Below are positions 1 through 11,376 of a stretch of 64,000 nucleotides of DNA, one piece after another. Location: positions 1-64,000 of the forward strand of contig NZ_JAODNM010000093.1 of the NCBI RefSeq assembly GCF_025464955.1, in the 5' to 3' direction. A program made the position numbers and the translations under genes. The notes beneath the pieces were generated by a model that was not told the origin of the DNA, ran no database searches, and saw nothing but the letters and a program-made list of their open reading frames with translations. The first letter of the stretch is position 1; each line of letters starts with the position of its first letter. This DNA is from Amycolatopsis sp. Lineage in GTDB: Bacteria; Actinomycetota; Actinomycetes; Mycobacteriales; Pseudonocardiaceae.

Positions 1-249
1 GAACACGAGGCGCGCCGGCGGCTCGTAGGTGAGGACGCGGCCGAGCTCGTGCGGGTCGCCGTCGGCGTCGATGCCGTACCAGCGTCCGCCTTCATGCGGC
101 TCGATGATCGAGGCGCGCGCCGGCGCCTTGCCGATCGTGTGCGTATCCAGCGGCCACCAGGCCGTCATGTTGACAAAGGTCTCGAAGGCGCGTGCGCGAG
201 GTGCGGTCACCACGATCTCGCGGGTGACCGAAGTGGTGGTCGGGGTCAT
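1..249 (-). CDS. SRPBCC/AHSA1-like protein, N-terminal part only
   Basis: The ATG is at 249-247 on the minus strand and the frame stays open to the window edge, so only the first ~83 residues are present. After MTPTTTSVTREIVV come TAPRARAFETFV and a WWPLDTHTIGKAP stretch followed by EGGRWYG, the pattern of AHSA1-type SRPBCC (START-like) proteins, which bind hydrophobic ligands or act as partners of ArsR regulators. Its start overlaps the stop of the upstream arsR-type gene by four bases (ATGA), so the two are translationally coupled. It lies in the left-end segment whose codon use differs from the rest of the window and may come from another organism. Confidence 0.7.
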   Translation of the reverse strand, partial: MTPTTTSVTREIVVTAPRARAFETFVNMTAWWPLDTHTIGKAPARASIIEPHEGGRWYGIDADGDPHELGRVLTYEPPARLVF

Positions 250-596
250 CGTTTCTCCTCGGGGGGCTGTTCGGCAGGGGCCTGTTCGGCAGGGGGATGC
301 TCGGCGACGTCTTTGAACGCCACCAGCGCGTCACGCCAAAACCGCTCGACCGACGCCTTCAAGAGCGCGATCCCGGCGGGATCGGCCGCGTAGAGTCGTC
401 GGGCGCCGTCGCGACGTACGGTCAGCAGGCCGGCGTCGACGAGCACCCGCAGGTGCTGGGAGACGGCCGGACGGCTGATCGGAAACTGCGCGGCGAGCTC
501 GCCGACCGCGTGTTCCTCGCGGGTCAGGAGCTCGAAGATCGCGCGGCGGGTGCCGTCGCCCAGGGCATCCAGTTGGGCAGCTTGGTGAGTCTTCAC
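246..596 (-). CDS. ArsR-family winged-helix transcriptional regulator
   Basis: This 116-residue protein is a typical small ArsR/SmtB repressor. LDALGDGTRRAIFELL opens the fold, and the recognition helix reads ISRPAVSQHLRVL at about residues 40-52, followed by the wing GLLTVRRDGARRLY. No metal-binding Cys cluster is visible, so it belongs to the non-metal group commonly paired with SRPBCC proteins. The C-terminal tail is rich in Pro and Glu and is encoded by a tandem 15-bp repeat at 267-295. The start is GTG at 596-594, inside a 15-bp palindrome that may be its own operator. It is probably co-transcribed with the downstream SRPBCC gene. Confidence 0.8.
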   Translation of the reverse strand: MKTHQAAQLDALGDGTRRAIFELLTREEHAVGELAAQFPISRPAVSQHLRVLVDAGLLTVRRDGARRLYAADPAGIALLKASVERFWRDALVAFKDVAEHPPAEQAPAEQPPEEKR

Positions 597-608
597 TTAC
601 GGTAAGTG
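594..608. promoter_or_regulatory. palindrome over the ArsR gene start, candidate operator
   Basis: CACTTAC-G-GTAAGTG is a perfect 7-bp inverted repeat around one base. It covers the GTG start codon of the ArsR gene. ArsR repressors usually bind short dyads near their own promoter, so autoregulation is the natural reading; this is inference. Confidence 0.45.
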
Positions 609-899
609 TAGGCTAACCAATGGCGCGCGTCAAGCGGTCGGCGTGGACATTGTGATCCGCGCGTGCTAAAATAGGCGTCTATGCCCCTCGGCCGATAACG
701 CGGGCCCAAGGAACGTCAAACCGGCGTCTCCTGGGGTCTGTTCGCCATTCTCGCCCTGAGCCCGCCCGCGAGGGCCCTTCGACAACCCTTCGACAGGCTC
801 AGGGTGACAGAGAAGTAGCGACAAGACTCCAGCCACTCCGGACCTGTGACGTCACCTCGGCCGCCTCTGTCTTGCCGACGCGCTGAGATAAAGGAATCG
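609..899. other. non-coding stretch where rpoB would be expected
   Basis: These ~290 bases separate the divergently read ArsR gene from rpoC and hold no convincing gene. An A/T-rich TGCTAAAATAGG at 664-675 could be a -10 region reading toward rpoC. A dispersed-type inverted repeat lies at 754-804. In nearly all bacteria rpoB ends just before rpoC; no trace of it is present here. Confidence 0.5.
754..804. repeat. inverted repeat with TTCGACAGGCTCAGGGTG motif
   Basis: CCCTGAGCC at 754-762 pairs with GGCTCAGGG at 796-804. Between them CCCTTCGACA occurs twice in near tandem (776-785 and 787-796). From memory, sequences of the type TTCGACAGGCTCAGGGTG are dispersed intergenic repeats in many unrelated, mostly non-actinobacterial genomes. 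No second copy occurs elsewhere in this window, which fits a foreign origin of the left end. Confidence 0.5.
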
Positions 900-4559
<3,660 letters not shown>

Positions 4560-4583
4560 CCCCACCGCTCCACCGCTCCACCC

Positions 4584-4616
4584 AGAGAGCCCCCGGCCCA
4601 CCGCCGGGGGCTCTCT
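4584..4616 (+). terminator. strong hairpin terminator after rpoC
   Basis: AGAGAGCCCCCGGC at 4584-4597 pairs perfectly with 4603-4616, a 14-bp stem with a 5-nt loop. It begins 25 bases after the rpoC stop. There is no long T-run, as is common in actinobacteria. Confidence 0.85.
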
Positions 4617-4648
4617 GCATGTCCCGGCCCGCACGCCCCTGAGCTGCA

Positions 4649-4662
4649 GTTAGCGGGCTAAA
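4649..4662. repeat. dispersed palindrome, copy 1 (GG centre)
   Basis: The core is GTTAGCGGGCTAAA, a one-base variant of TTTAGCGGGCTAAA. It lies in the rpoC downstream region. Seven bases further on is CTTAGCATGC (4670-4679), an arrangement repeated exactly at 62760-62790. Confidence 0.85.
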
Positions 4663-4669
4663 TGTAGCG

Positions 4670-4679
4670 CTTAGCATGC
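4670..4679. repeat. companion motif CTTAGCATGC, copy 1
   Basis: CTTAGCATGC follows palindrome copy 1 after a 7-base gap and is followed by a GTAA. The same 10-mer at the same spacing follows copy 17 at 62781-62790. Confidence 0.6.
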
Positions 4680-4748
4680 GCAAGTAATTCGAGGCGCAGG
4701 TGGGGAGCGGTGGTGGTGCGGCGGTGTGGGGGAGCGCCCTGACCTGCG

Positions 4749-4762
4749 TTTAGCGGGCTAAA
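4749..4762. repeat. dispersed palindrome, copy 2 (GG centre)
   Basis: Exact core TTTAGCGGGCTAAA, preceded by CCTGCG and followed by TGTAGCGC. It is intergenic, 190 bases after rpoC. Confidence 0.9.
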
Positions 4763-5253
4763 TGTAGCGCCGCCGGGTGCCGGTGGTTGTGCCCTCGTGC
4801 CGAGGGGCCGGGTCGGAGCGTCCTGCGCTCGGTCGGGTCGCTCTTCGGCGGCAGGCTCCGGGAACTGAGCAACTCGGCCGGCCAGTGGCGCTACAACCAG
4901 GCCACCAACTCACCGGCGAAGGACCAGCGAAGGACAAGGCCCTCAAGGCCGCCGTCGCGGAGATCACACCGAGCTTCAGCCAGTGCCACGCTGCGGCGAC
5001 TGGATGTGCTCCAGCCTCTGCTCGGACTGCGGAGGGTATCTCTAGTTCCGGGAATCCGGTAACGAAACGGTCACGGATTCCGACGCTCGACTCGGCCATT
5101 CAGTCTAGGGATAACTCGCCGTAACGGTTCAGGTCGACACAATCGCGACATGTGGGACGGGCTAACCCATTCGGCCTAGTCAAACGACGCAAACGCGCCC
5201 ACGTCGTGGGAAAGTCACCTAATTGGGTAGCGTCCCATTCTTTGATCACAAGA

Positions 5254-5282
5254 TTGACACTTCAGACGGATCACACGAGTAT
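5254..5282 (+). promoter_or_regulatory. candidate sigma-70-type promoter
   Basis: TTGACA at 5254-5259 is followed after 17 bases by GAGTAT at 5277-5282. The nearest downstream gene is the secreted SBP56-like protein at 5584, which would then have a ~290-base leader. This is inferred from consensus only. Confidence 0.35.
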
Positions 5283-5583
5283 TTCGCACATGCTCGCTCC
5301 GGTTCCCCTTGTGTGGCGTCGCCACGTTGATCTGCGTCAGCAGGCAAGCGCACTCTGTATGGGCTTCTGACCGACCCCTCATCGCCGTCCACTGATTCCG
5401 CGCGCCGCGCGTCGAGTCAGGTCATATCGGTGACTTCTGTCGCACGTCAACGGTTTCCGGACTCCGGACACCGCTAATAAACACGTGCTCCCGCGCTCTC
5501 CCTACATTCTTCCGGCATGCGGAGAAAACAGGGGTGAGAGGTGTGCCTATCCATGGCGCTTTTCCGAGAATCAGGAGTTATGA

Positions 5584-7425
5584 ATGTCAGCCAAATCGCC
5601 TAAGTGGCGAAAAGTGTTCATGGGCGCGATGGCAGGTGTGCTCGCCATTGGGGCCGTGACCTACACGGGCTCGAACACGAGTGCCTACGCCGACGTCCAG
5701 GTCGTCACCGACGCCAAGACGGCGGCCGACGGCAAGCAGTACTGGGTCCAGAACCACCTGGTCACCAAGGATCTGGCGGCCAACGCCCGCGCCGCGGGTG
5801 GCACGCCCAAGAAGTGGCTGCTGGTCTGGGCCGGCGACGAGAACATCGCCGACACCGCCGTCAAGGACATCAAGAACCTGCCGGGTTCGCTCGGCGGCGG
5901 CCTGACGAAAATCAAGAACGCCTTGCCCGGCCCCGATTTCCTCGCGGTCATCGACGCCACGCAGGGTTCCCCGAGCTACGGCAAGGTCGTCAACACCGCG
6001 ACCGTCGGGCCGCTCGTGGAAAACGAGCCGCACCACATGCAGTACGTGTGGCACCAGGGCAACACGGTCTACGCCGGTGCGCTGTTCGCCGCGGCGACCT
6101 ACGCCTTCGACGTCAGCGCGTTGCCACAGCTGAAGCTCAAGGGCATCAGCCTGCCGACCCAGACACTGGGCGGTTCGGTTCCCGACGCGTACTGGGTCCT
6201 CAAGGACGGGACCGCGTACGGCACCTACATGGGTGGCCCGGTCGTACCCGGCCCGTACACCTACAGCGACGGCTCGACCCAGATCGGCAACGGGTTCGCC
6301 GGCAGCCCCGGCGAGGTCGTGCACTTCGACCAGAACGGCCAGGTCCTGTCCCAGTCCCCGGCGGCGACCCCGCAGGGTGACAACGCGAAGCTGTGCGATG
6401 ACCTCCCGCAGCTGGGCAACCCGACCTGCGCCAACCCCCACGGCATCCAGGCCCGCGAAGACCTGAACACCCTGGTCACCAGCGACTACGCCGAGCCGCG
6501 GAACATCATCCTCGATCCGGTCAAGCAGCCGTCGCCGTACCTGCGCCGGCCGACGATCCGCACTTGGGACATCTCCGACCGCAACCACCCGAAGCTGCGT
6601 GCGGTGTCCTACCTCCAGGACGGCCCGCGTGCCGACCCGGCGGACCCGCTGCACTCGGAAAGCCGCGCGGTCATGGAGACCACGGTGACGAACCTGCCCG
6701 GGCACAAGGGCGCGTTCGCCGAGACCATGCAGGGTGGCGCGGTCTACTACACACCGGACATCACGGCTGCCGCTCCGCGGTGGCGTGAGGTGTTCGACGA
6801 CGGTGCCGCGAACAAGGACATCTACGCCGCCAACGACTCCAACGGGGCCAGCTCCAACGGTGGCTGGATCCAGACCAGCCCGGACGACAAGTACCTCTAC
6901 CGCGCCATCGTCGGCAGGCAGAAGGGCACCCTCAGCGCGGACGACCCCGGCACCACCGGTGGCGTCTACGTGCTGGACATCCAGAAGCTCCTGGCCGCCG
7001 GAGTCAACTACAAGGGCTCCATCGACACGAAGCTGAAGGCACAGCAGGGCGGTGGGGACGACCTCCCGACCGTCGTCGGCGCGGCCCCGATCAACGCCGG
7101 CGTACCGGGCGCGGGCCCGCACTGGGGTGCCTATGACAACTGGGACCTCGGCTCCGACGGCTACTACCACGAGACGGACCAGCCGCAGCACCTCGCGGTG
7201 TCGAACTACTTCGTAGCACGCTCCGGACTCGACGGTGACCACAAGGTCAACCTGCTGAACATCGGGACGGACGGGAACGTCGCGGTCGACCAGAACTTCC
7301 GCGACGAGTTCACCGGTCAGGTCGGCATCAACTTCAACCGCAAATCCTGGCCGCACGGGGACTTCGGCAACGCCAAGCCGCACTCCGAGCTGTTCGTGAT
7401 CGCGGACGCCGACATCAGGAAATAA
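5584..7425 (+). CDS. secreted SBP56-like beta-propeller protein
   Basis: A 613-residue protein with a signal peptide: MSAKSPKWRKVFMGAMAGVL, then a hydrophobic stretch and a likely cleavage after SAYA near residue 36. The mature part resembles selenium-binding protein 56/methanethiol oxidase-type propellers. NEPHHMQYVW near residue 140, NPHGIQAREDLNTLVTSDYA near 283-302, and RPTIRTWDISDRNHPKLRAV near 323-342 recall the family's histidine-rich metal site and strand repeats. The cytoplasmic relatives are shorter (about 460 residues) and lack a signal peptide. The ATG has an excellent AGGAG six bases upstream. A large membrane protein gene follows after 77 bases, probably in the same operon. The enzymatic role is not established, and the family call is moderate. 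Confidence 0.6.
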   Translation: MSAKSPKWRKVFMGAMAGVLAIGAVTYTGSNTSAYADVQVVTDAKTAADGKQYWVQNHLVTKDLAANARAAGGTPKKWLLVWAGDENIADTAVKDIKNLPGSLGGGLTKIKNALPGPDFLAVIDATQGSPSYGKVVNTATVGPLVENEPHHMQYVWHQGNTVYAGALFAAATYAFDVSALPQLKLKGISLPTQTLGGSVPDAYWVLKDGTAYGTYMGGPVVPGPYTYSDGSTQIGNGFAGSPGEVVHFDQNGQVLSQSPAATPQGDNAKLCDDLPQLGNPTCANPHGIQAREDLNTLVTSDYAEPRNIILDPVKQPSPYLRRPTIRTWDISDRNHPKLRAVSYLQDGPRADPADPLHSESRAVMETTVTNLPGHKGAFAETMQGGAVYYTPDITAAAPRWREVFDDGAANKDIYAANDSNGASSNGGWIQTSPDDKYLYRAIVGRQKGTLSADDPGTTGGVYVLDIQKLLAAGVNYKGSIDTKLKAQQGGGDDLPTVVGAAPINAGVPGAGPHWGAYDNWDLGSDGYYHETDQPQHLAVSNYFVARSGLDGDHKVNLLNIGTDGNVAVDQNFRDEFTGQVGINFNRKSWPHGDFGNAKPHSELFVIADADIRK

Positions 7426-7502
7426 CCGAACCATCGCGGCCGGGTCGTGAGGGGGCAGGTTCCCCTCGCGACCCGTCCGCGAGCCACTCCGGAAGGTCCC
7501 CG

Positions 7503-9260
7503 ATGGATCACCACGACATGCCGACGACGTCGAGTACGACGTTCGACGCGCTGGCGCTCGTCCTGCGACTGGTGTTGTTGCTGGGCACCGCTTTCGTCGC
7601 CGGGGCCGGGCTGCTCCGGCCGCTGGTCGGCGACCTGCCCCGCAAGCTTGTCCGAACCATCGCCGCGTTGGGCGCGTTGTCCGCGGTACTCGCGATCGTC
7701 TCGGCGCTGACGGTCGACGTCAACGTCGTCGCCGTCGTCATCCACGTTCTGCTGGCGATCGCCATCCCGGTGCTACTGGGCCGTCCATCGCTGGTGCGGT
7801 GGATCTCGGCCGGGCTGATCCTGTTGGTGGTACTGGAAACCGCGCTCGGCAGCTCGGGCATCGACTTCGCCGTCGACACCGTCTACGTCGCGGGCGCAGC
7901 TGTCTGGTTCGGGGTCACAGTGCTGTCTGCCGGGGTCCCGGCGGACCAGTGGCGAAGCACGAACTTCCGGCTCGGCCCGTTGTCGCTGACCCTCGGCGGC
8001 ATGCTTGCGCTGGCGGGCGCCGTGCAGCTCGCTCTGTCCGGCGTCGGGTTCGATCGGCGTCTGTACGAAACGGTTTTCGGCGTCTCGCTGGTCCTGATCA
8101 TCGTGCTACCGGTCGCGGCCACCGTGCTCGCGGGCGTCCTGCTGGGGCGCGCCGAACCAGCTCGGGCGTACCGCTACGGCGCACTCGGCATCGGTCTTGG
8201 CTTCCTCGCGTGGAGCGCGCTCGCCGCCGTACCGCAACCGGCTCCGCTCCCGGTACCCGGCGTCCCGCTGCTGGCTCAGGCTTCCGCCGGTGGCGCGGAC
8301 TTCCCCCTGTTGGTCAGCCCCCAGCGTCCGGGGCAGAACCTGGTGCACTTCCCCGACAGCGCGGGCAAGGACCTGTCTGTCGGAGTCGCCGGTGGCCCGG
8401 TCGCCCAGGCTCTCGCCAGGCCAGGAGCGGAAGGCACCTGGGCGGTCGTCGACCTACCGCACGGGCGCACCGACCTGGTGGTGCACAAGGGAAACGCGCA
8501 GACCTCGGTCGAGGTCGACGCCGGTGACCAGGCCGGACCTCCGATCGCCGACGCGGACGCACCGGAGTGCGCGTCCGCCGCGCTCGGCGGCCTGATCGCC
8601 GAGCGCCGCGAAGTCCTGACGAACTGCCCGTCGGATGCCCTGTCCACCGAGGACAACGCCGCGCTGGTCAAGCTGGTTGCCTTCGTCGCGGGCCGCAAGC
8701 CGTCCGCGATCACGCTGGTGGGGGACAGTTCGCCACGGGGAGCGGCCGCCGCCAAGGTGGTCCGTGACACCGCCGCGCAGGCCGGGCTGCCTGTCCGAGC
8801 CGATGCCACTGCGACCTCGGCGCTTCTCGTCGTCTCCGGCTGGGCCGGCGGTGAGGTGGCGATGACCCGCGCGGCCGAGGCACAGCGCCTCGCGCCGACC
8901 TACCAGTACGGCCTCTACCTGGCACCTTGGCTGCTCAACGGGCCGATCGTCAACGCCGTGTCCAGTTCGTCGGTTCCGCTGCGGTTCGATCCGCGTGAGA
9001 CGTTGGCGATCAGCTACGCGGTCGCCACCAGCGATGCGTTCGGGGGCGAAAGCCCGAGCGTCGGCGGCTTTTATGACTGGCTCGGTGAACAGGGGCGGAC
9101 AGTATTCGGCGACGTGCAGATCTTCGCTTCGGCGCAAGTGAACGCGATGCCGATGTACCCCAGTGAACCGCATTCTCCGGGAATCGAAATGAGCCCCGAC
9201 TACACGGGGCAGTGGGTGCCACAGGGAACCATTGTCCCGGTGAGCGCGCTGCTGCGCTGA
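7503..9260 (+). CDS. polytopic membrane protein with extracytoplasmic domain, function unknown
   Basis: The protein has 585 residues. The N-terminal half holds about eight hydrophobic helices (roughly residues 17-37, 50-70, 74-92, 98-116, 125-145, 158-178, 190-212 and 222-240), a layout loosely like CopD-type membrane proteins. The N-terminus is His-rich (MDHHDM). The C-terminal ~330 residues are soluble and include a segment with two close cysteines (ECAS at about residue 358 and NCPS at about 378), probably outside the membrane. I do not recognise the family. Its position directly behind the secreted propeller protein and ahead of a small secreted protein suggests that all three act at the cell surface together. 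Confidence 0.6.
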   Translation: MDHHDMPTTSSTTFDALALVLRLVLLLGTAFVAGAGLLRPLVGDLPRKLVRTIAALGALSAVLAIVSALTVDVNVVAVVIHVLLAIAIPVLLGRPSLVRWISAGLILLVVLETALGSSGIDFAVDTVYVAGAAVWFGVTVLSAGVPADQWRSTNFRLGPLSLTLGGMLALAGAVQLALSGVGFDRRLYETVFGVSLVLIIVLPVAATVLAGVLLGRAEPARAYRYGALGIGLGFLAWSALAAVPQPAPLPVPGVPLLAQASAGGADFPLLVSPQRPGQNLVHFPDSAGKDLSVGVAGGPVAQALARPGAEGTWAVVDLPHGRTDLVVHKGNAQTSVEVDAGDQAGPPIADADAPECASAALGGLIAERREVLTNCPSDALSTEDNAALVKLVAFVAGRKPSAITLVGDSSPRGAAAAKVVRDTAAQAGLPVRADATATSALLVVSGWAGGEVAMTRAAEAQRLAPTYQYGLYLAPWLLNGPIVNAVSSSSVPLRFDPRETLAISYAVATSDAFGGESPSVGGFYDWLGEQGRTVFGDVQIFASAQVNAMPMYPSEPHSPGIEMSPDYTGQWVPQGTIVPVSALLR

Positions 9261-9318
9261 ACAAAGACTTCCGCCCGATCAGAAGATCAGGAGGAGAACT
9301 CATCCGGAAAGGGAAGAA

Positions 9319-9555
9319 ATGAAGAGAAAAACCGCACGGATCCTGCTTCCACTGGCTGCCGCGGCGGCTTTGTTCGGGCTCGCCGGTGGAGTCGCCGACG
9401 CCGCGCCGGCCACCCCCGCCGCGGCGTCCGCCGACCCCGGGACCGCGATCTGGGCTCTCCCCGGACTCGACGTCGGCTCTCTGCTCGGGTCGACGATCGC
9501 TGCTCCCACCCAGGTACTCGCGCCGTTGTACGGGCTCATCACCTTGATCTCATAG
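9319..9555 (+). CDS. small secreted hydrophobic protein
   Basis: The gene encodes 78 residues with a clear signal peptide (MKRKTARILLPLAAAAALFG, cleavage after ADA near residue 28). The mature ~50 residues are hydrophobic and Ala/Leu-rich, ending APLYGLITLIS. There are no cysteines, so this is not a chaplin-type disulfide protein. It starts 58 bases after the membrane protein gene, with GGGAAG before the ATG. A perfect 20-bp hairpin follows, shared with the convergent small secreted gene at 9628-9882. The function is unknown. Confidence 0.6.
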   Translation: MKRKTARILLPLAAAAALFGLAGGVADAAPATPAAASADPGTAIWALPGLDVGSLLGSTIAAPTQVLAPLYGLITLIS

Positions 9556-9572
9556 TCGTTGCACAACAACAA

Positions 9573-9618
9573 AAGAGCCCTTTCTCGTGCCGTTCGACCG
9601 GCACGAGAAAGGGCTCTT
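9573..9618. terminator. bidirectional hairpin terminator
   Basis: A perfect 20-bp inverted repeat (9573-9592 with 9599-9618, loop TTCGAC) lies between two convergent genes. A-rich bases precede it on the plus strand, so it can act as a terminator in both directions. It is among the longest perfect stems in the window. Confidence 0.9.
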
Positions 9619-9627
9619 AGTGGTGGC

Positions 9628-9882
9628 TCAGTAGCCGCCGGGCGTCGGCAGAAGCTTGCCCGGAACGCCGGCCACCGACTGCAGCAGACCCAGTACCGGG
9701 ATACCCAGCGGGGCGAACGTCCAGAGGTTGTTGAGGTTGGTGGTGTCCGGCTCGTCGACGATCACGACGCCGCCATTCGATGGGGTGGTGGATTCGGCGG
9801 CCAATGCCGGAACAGCCACTCCGGTAATGGCGAAACCGGCGAACAGGGTCACCGCCGCAACCCGGACAAGGGATTTCTTCAT
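9628..9882 (-). CDS. small secreted protein, 84 residues
   Basis: The protein starts MKKSLVRVAAVTLFAGFAIT and has a signal peptide likely cut after ALA near residue 28. The mature part (AESTTPSNGG through LLPTPGGY) is Pro/Gly/Leu-rich without cysteines. The internal ATG at 9882 is chosen because GAAGGA lies 8-9 bases upstream and the signal peptide begins there; an upstream extension of the frame has no such features. It converges on the other small secreted gene across a shared hairpin. The function is unknown; it may be a surface or cell-wall peptide. Confidence 0.6.
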   Translation of the reverse strand: MKKSLVRVAAVTLFAGFAITGVAVPALAAESTTPSNGGVVIVDEPDTTNLNNLWTFAPLGIPVLGLLQSVAGVPGKLLPTPGGY

Positions 9883-10048
9883 GAGGTATTTTCCTTCACC
9901 GTAGAGATGGTCCTGCCGGTTGAATAATGGCATGATCGGTGCCGAACTGAGAATACTTCCAAGTCCTGGGATATGGCCACCGGTTGGCCGCGATCGCGCA
10001 TAATTCACCCGGAATCGCAGCTGTGGTGATCTTGAGTAAGGAGCCGTT

Positions 10049-10543
10049 ATGGCCGACAAGCAGTTGCTCGTTCGTCTTGGTGTTGCCGTCGTGGCGCTCG
10101 GCGCGGTGGCGGGCGGGTTCGTCCTGCTGACAAGCCGGGACGAAGCGCCGCCGGCCAACACTGTCGCGGTCGTCGGCGCACCGCCGGCAGCCGCGCACGC
10201 TCCGCCGGCAGTCCCCTCGGCGGCACCGCAGCAGCAGGTCGCCGCGCCCGCGGCCAAGCCGCAGACGGGCGTCGACGTCGTCTACGAGCTCAGCGGGTCG
10301 GGCACGGCGACGGTGGTGTACGACGCGAACGGGCTCGGCCTGGTCCAGCAGGAGCTTTCAGTGCCCTTGCCATGGAAGAAGGAGCTAACCTGGCCGGCCT
10401 CGGTCACCGCGCCGACTGTCCAGCTCCTCGGCCAGAGCGACGGCGTGGTCGAGTGTGCGGTGTCGGTACGCGGCGCGGTGGTCGTCAGCCAGCGGTCGAA
10501 GCCGGGCGAGGTCGCCACCTGCGCCGGGAAGCTCGGACAGTAG
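10049..10543 (+). CDS. MmpS-like membrane-anchored protein
   Basis: This 164-residue protein has an N-terminal anchor helix (about residues 8-27), a Pro/Ala-rich linker (34-73) and a small beta-sandwich domain starting VDVVYELSGSGTATVVYD, with VPLPWKKELTWPA in the middle and two cysteines (ECAVSV and ATCAG) near the end. This resembles MmpS-family accessory proteins of mycobacterial transporters, here without an MmpL neighbour. TAAGGAG precedes the ATG. It converges with the GNAT gene, leaving only five bases between the stops. The family call rests on pattern resemblance. Confidence 0.65.
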   Translation: MADKQLLVRLGVAVVALGAVAGGFVLLTSRDEAPPANTVAVVGAPPAAAHAPPAVPSAAPQQQVAAPAAKPQTGVDVVYELSGSGTATVVYDANGLGLVQQELSVPLPWKKELTWPASVTAPTVQLLGQSDGVVECAVSVRGAVVVSQRSKPGEVATCAGKLGQ

Positions 10544-10548
10544 CCCGC

Positions 10549-11040
10549 CTAGTAAAGAGCCTTCTCGAACCAGTGCTCGGCGTACTTGCCGTCGGAGAAC
10601 GGGTCCACCTCCGCGTAGCCGCTGCGGGCGTACAGGGCTCGCGCCTCGACGAGATCGTGCCGGGTGTCGAGGCGCATGATCTTCGCCCCGAGTCCGCGGG
10701 CCGCGTCTTCGGCGGCCGCGACCAGCTGCGCGGCGCCACCCTGGCGGCGCGCGCTCTGTCGCACGTACATCCTGGTGAGTGTTCCGACGCCCGGCTCTCC
10801 GAGTTTGACCCCGACGCATCCCGCCAGGACGGCTTCCCGATGTGCCAAGAGGAACTGGCCTCTCGGCGGCACGAGACCGTCGCTGGGGTCCTCGGTCATC
10901 GCGACGTCCACTTCGGATTCGGTCGCCGGGCGGCCGTAGTACCTGCCCGCGACGTCGAAGAAGTACTCGCGCAGGAGGGCCGTGGAAACGGCATCGCCGA
11001 CCGGGGCCGGCGTGATGGTCCAGAGCTGGTGGCGGGTCAC
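10549..11040 (-). CDS. GNAT-family N-acetyltransferase
   Basis: The acetyl-CoA-binding region is clear: TLTRMYVRQSARRQGGAAQL (motif A, R-x-x-G-x-A variant), then IMRLDTRHDLVEARALYARSGY, typical of GNAT enzymes that acetylate small molecules or proteins. The start is placed at GTG 11040-11038 (VTRHQLWTITPAP), giving 163 residues. The frame runs open further upstream to 11349, but that part is Arg-rich and lacks domain features; an ATG at 11109 is a possible alternative. No strong ribosome site marks either. The substrate is unknown. It overlaps nothing and converges with the MmpS-like gene. Confidence 0.75.
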   Translation of the reverse strand: MTRHQLWTITPAPVGDAVSTALLREYFFDVAGRYYGRPATESEVDVAMTEDPSDGLVPPRGQFLLAHREAVLAGCVGVKLGEPGVGTLTRMYVRQSARRQGGAAQLVAAAEDAARGLGAKIMRLDTRHDLVEARALYARSGYAEVDPFSDGKYAEHWFEKALY

Positions 11041-11376
11041 GTCTTCATCGTCGCCGCGGCGTCCACCGGTTTTCACGGCCGGTGGTGCCAGGTGTGCGGC
11101 AGGCACCATCCCTAGCCGAAGGACGGCCGCGTTCCGTCGCCGGAAGGCGCAGCGCGGCTCAGTTGCCCAGTTGCCCAGCGTGACCGCGCGGCCACCACGT
11201 CGCTCCCGTGCCGCGGCCGGATTCCCGCCGGCCGCGCCTTGTGTCGCGTTTGTCACTTTCGGCTCGACCATATAGGTGACACAGATCACACCCGAGAGTC
11301 GTCCGATCGTGCGACACCCCGGTGCGGCGGGTAGCGTCTCCCGCCGCAAGTACCCGGCGACAAGGAGGAGGGCGTC
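11041..11376. other. intergenic region between divergent genes
   Basis: This separates the GNAT gene (minus) from the 51-residue gene at 11377 (plus). It contains TTGTCA at 11250-11255 and a CATATAGG stretch near 11269-11276, a weak promoter candidate. TGTCAC (11251-11256) and GTGACA (11277-11282) form an inverted repeat around it. Nothing else is evident. Confidence 0.35.

Larger units (their letters stand above)
4617..5583. other. 967-bp intergenic region with palindromes, a possible promoter and perhaps gene remnants
   Basis: No convincing complete gene is seen. The region contains two copies of the dispersed palindrome (4649 and 4749), a companion CTTAGCATGC motif, and a TTGACA-17-GAGTAT promoter candidate (5254-5282). 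Short open frames at 4777-5124 and 5152-5370 lack good ribosome sites and family features. The phrases SLFGGR and KALKAAVAEITPSF appear in different frames near 4840-4980 and could be decayed coding sequence. The last ~100 bases lead into the strong ribosome site of the gene at 5584. Confidence 0.5.

Noticed and set aside
5152-5370. A 72-codon frame in the 5-kb intergenic region
   Set aside because: There is no ribosome site or recognisable motif, it spans a promoter candidate, and codon third positions are not G/C-rich.
5587-7434. A 615-residue antisense frame over the SBP56-like gene
   Set aside because: It has no ribosome site or family motifs, and the plus-strand gene has a signal peptide and a strong Shine-Dalgarno.
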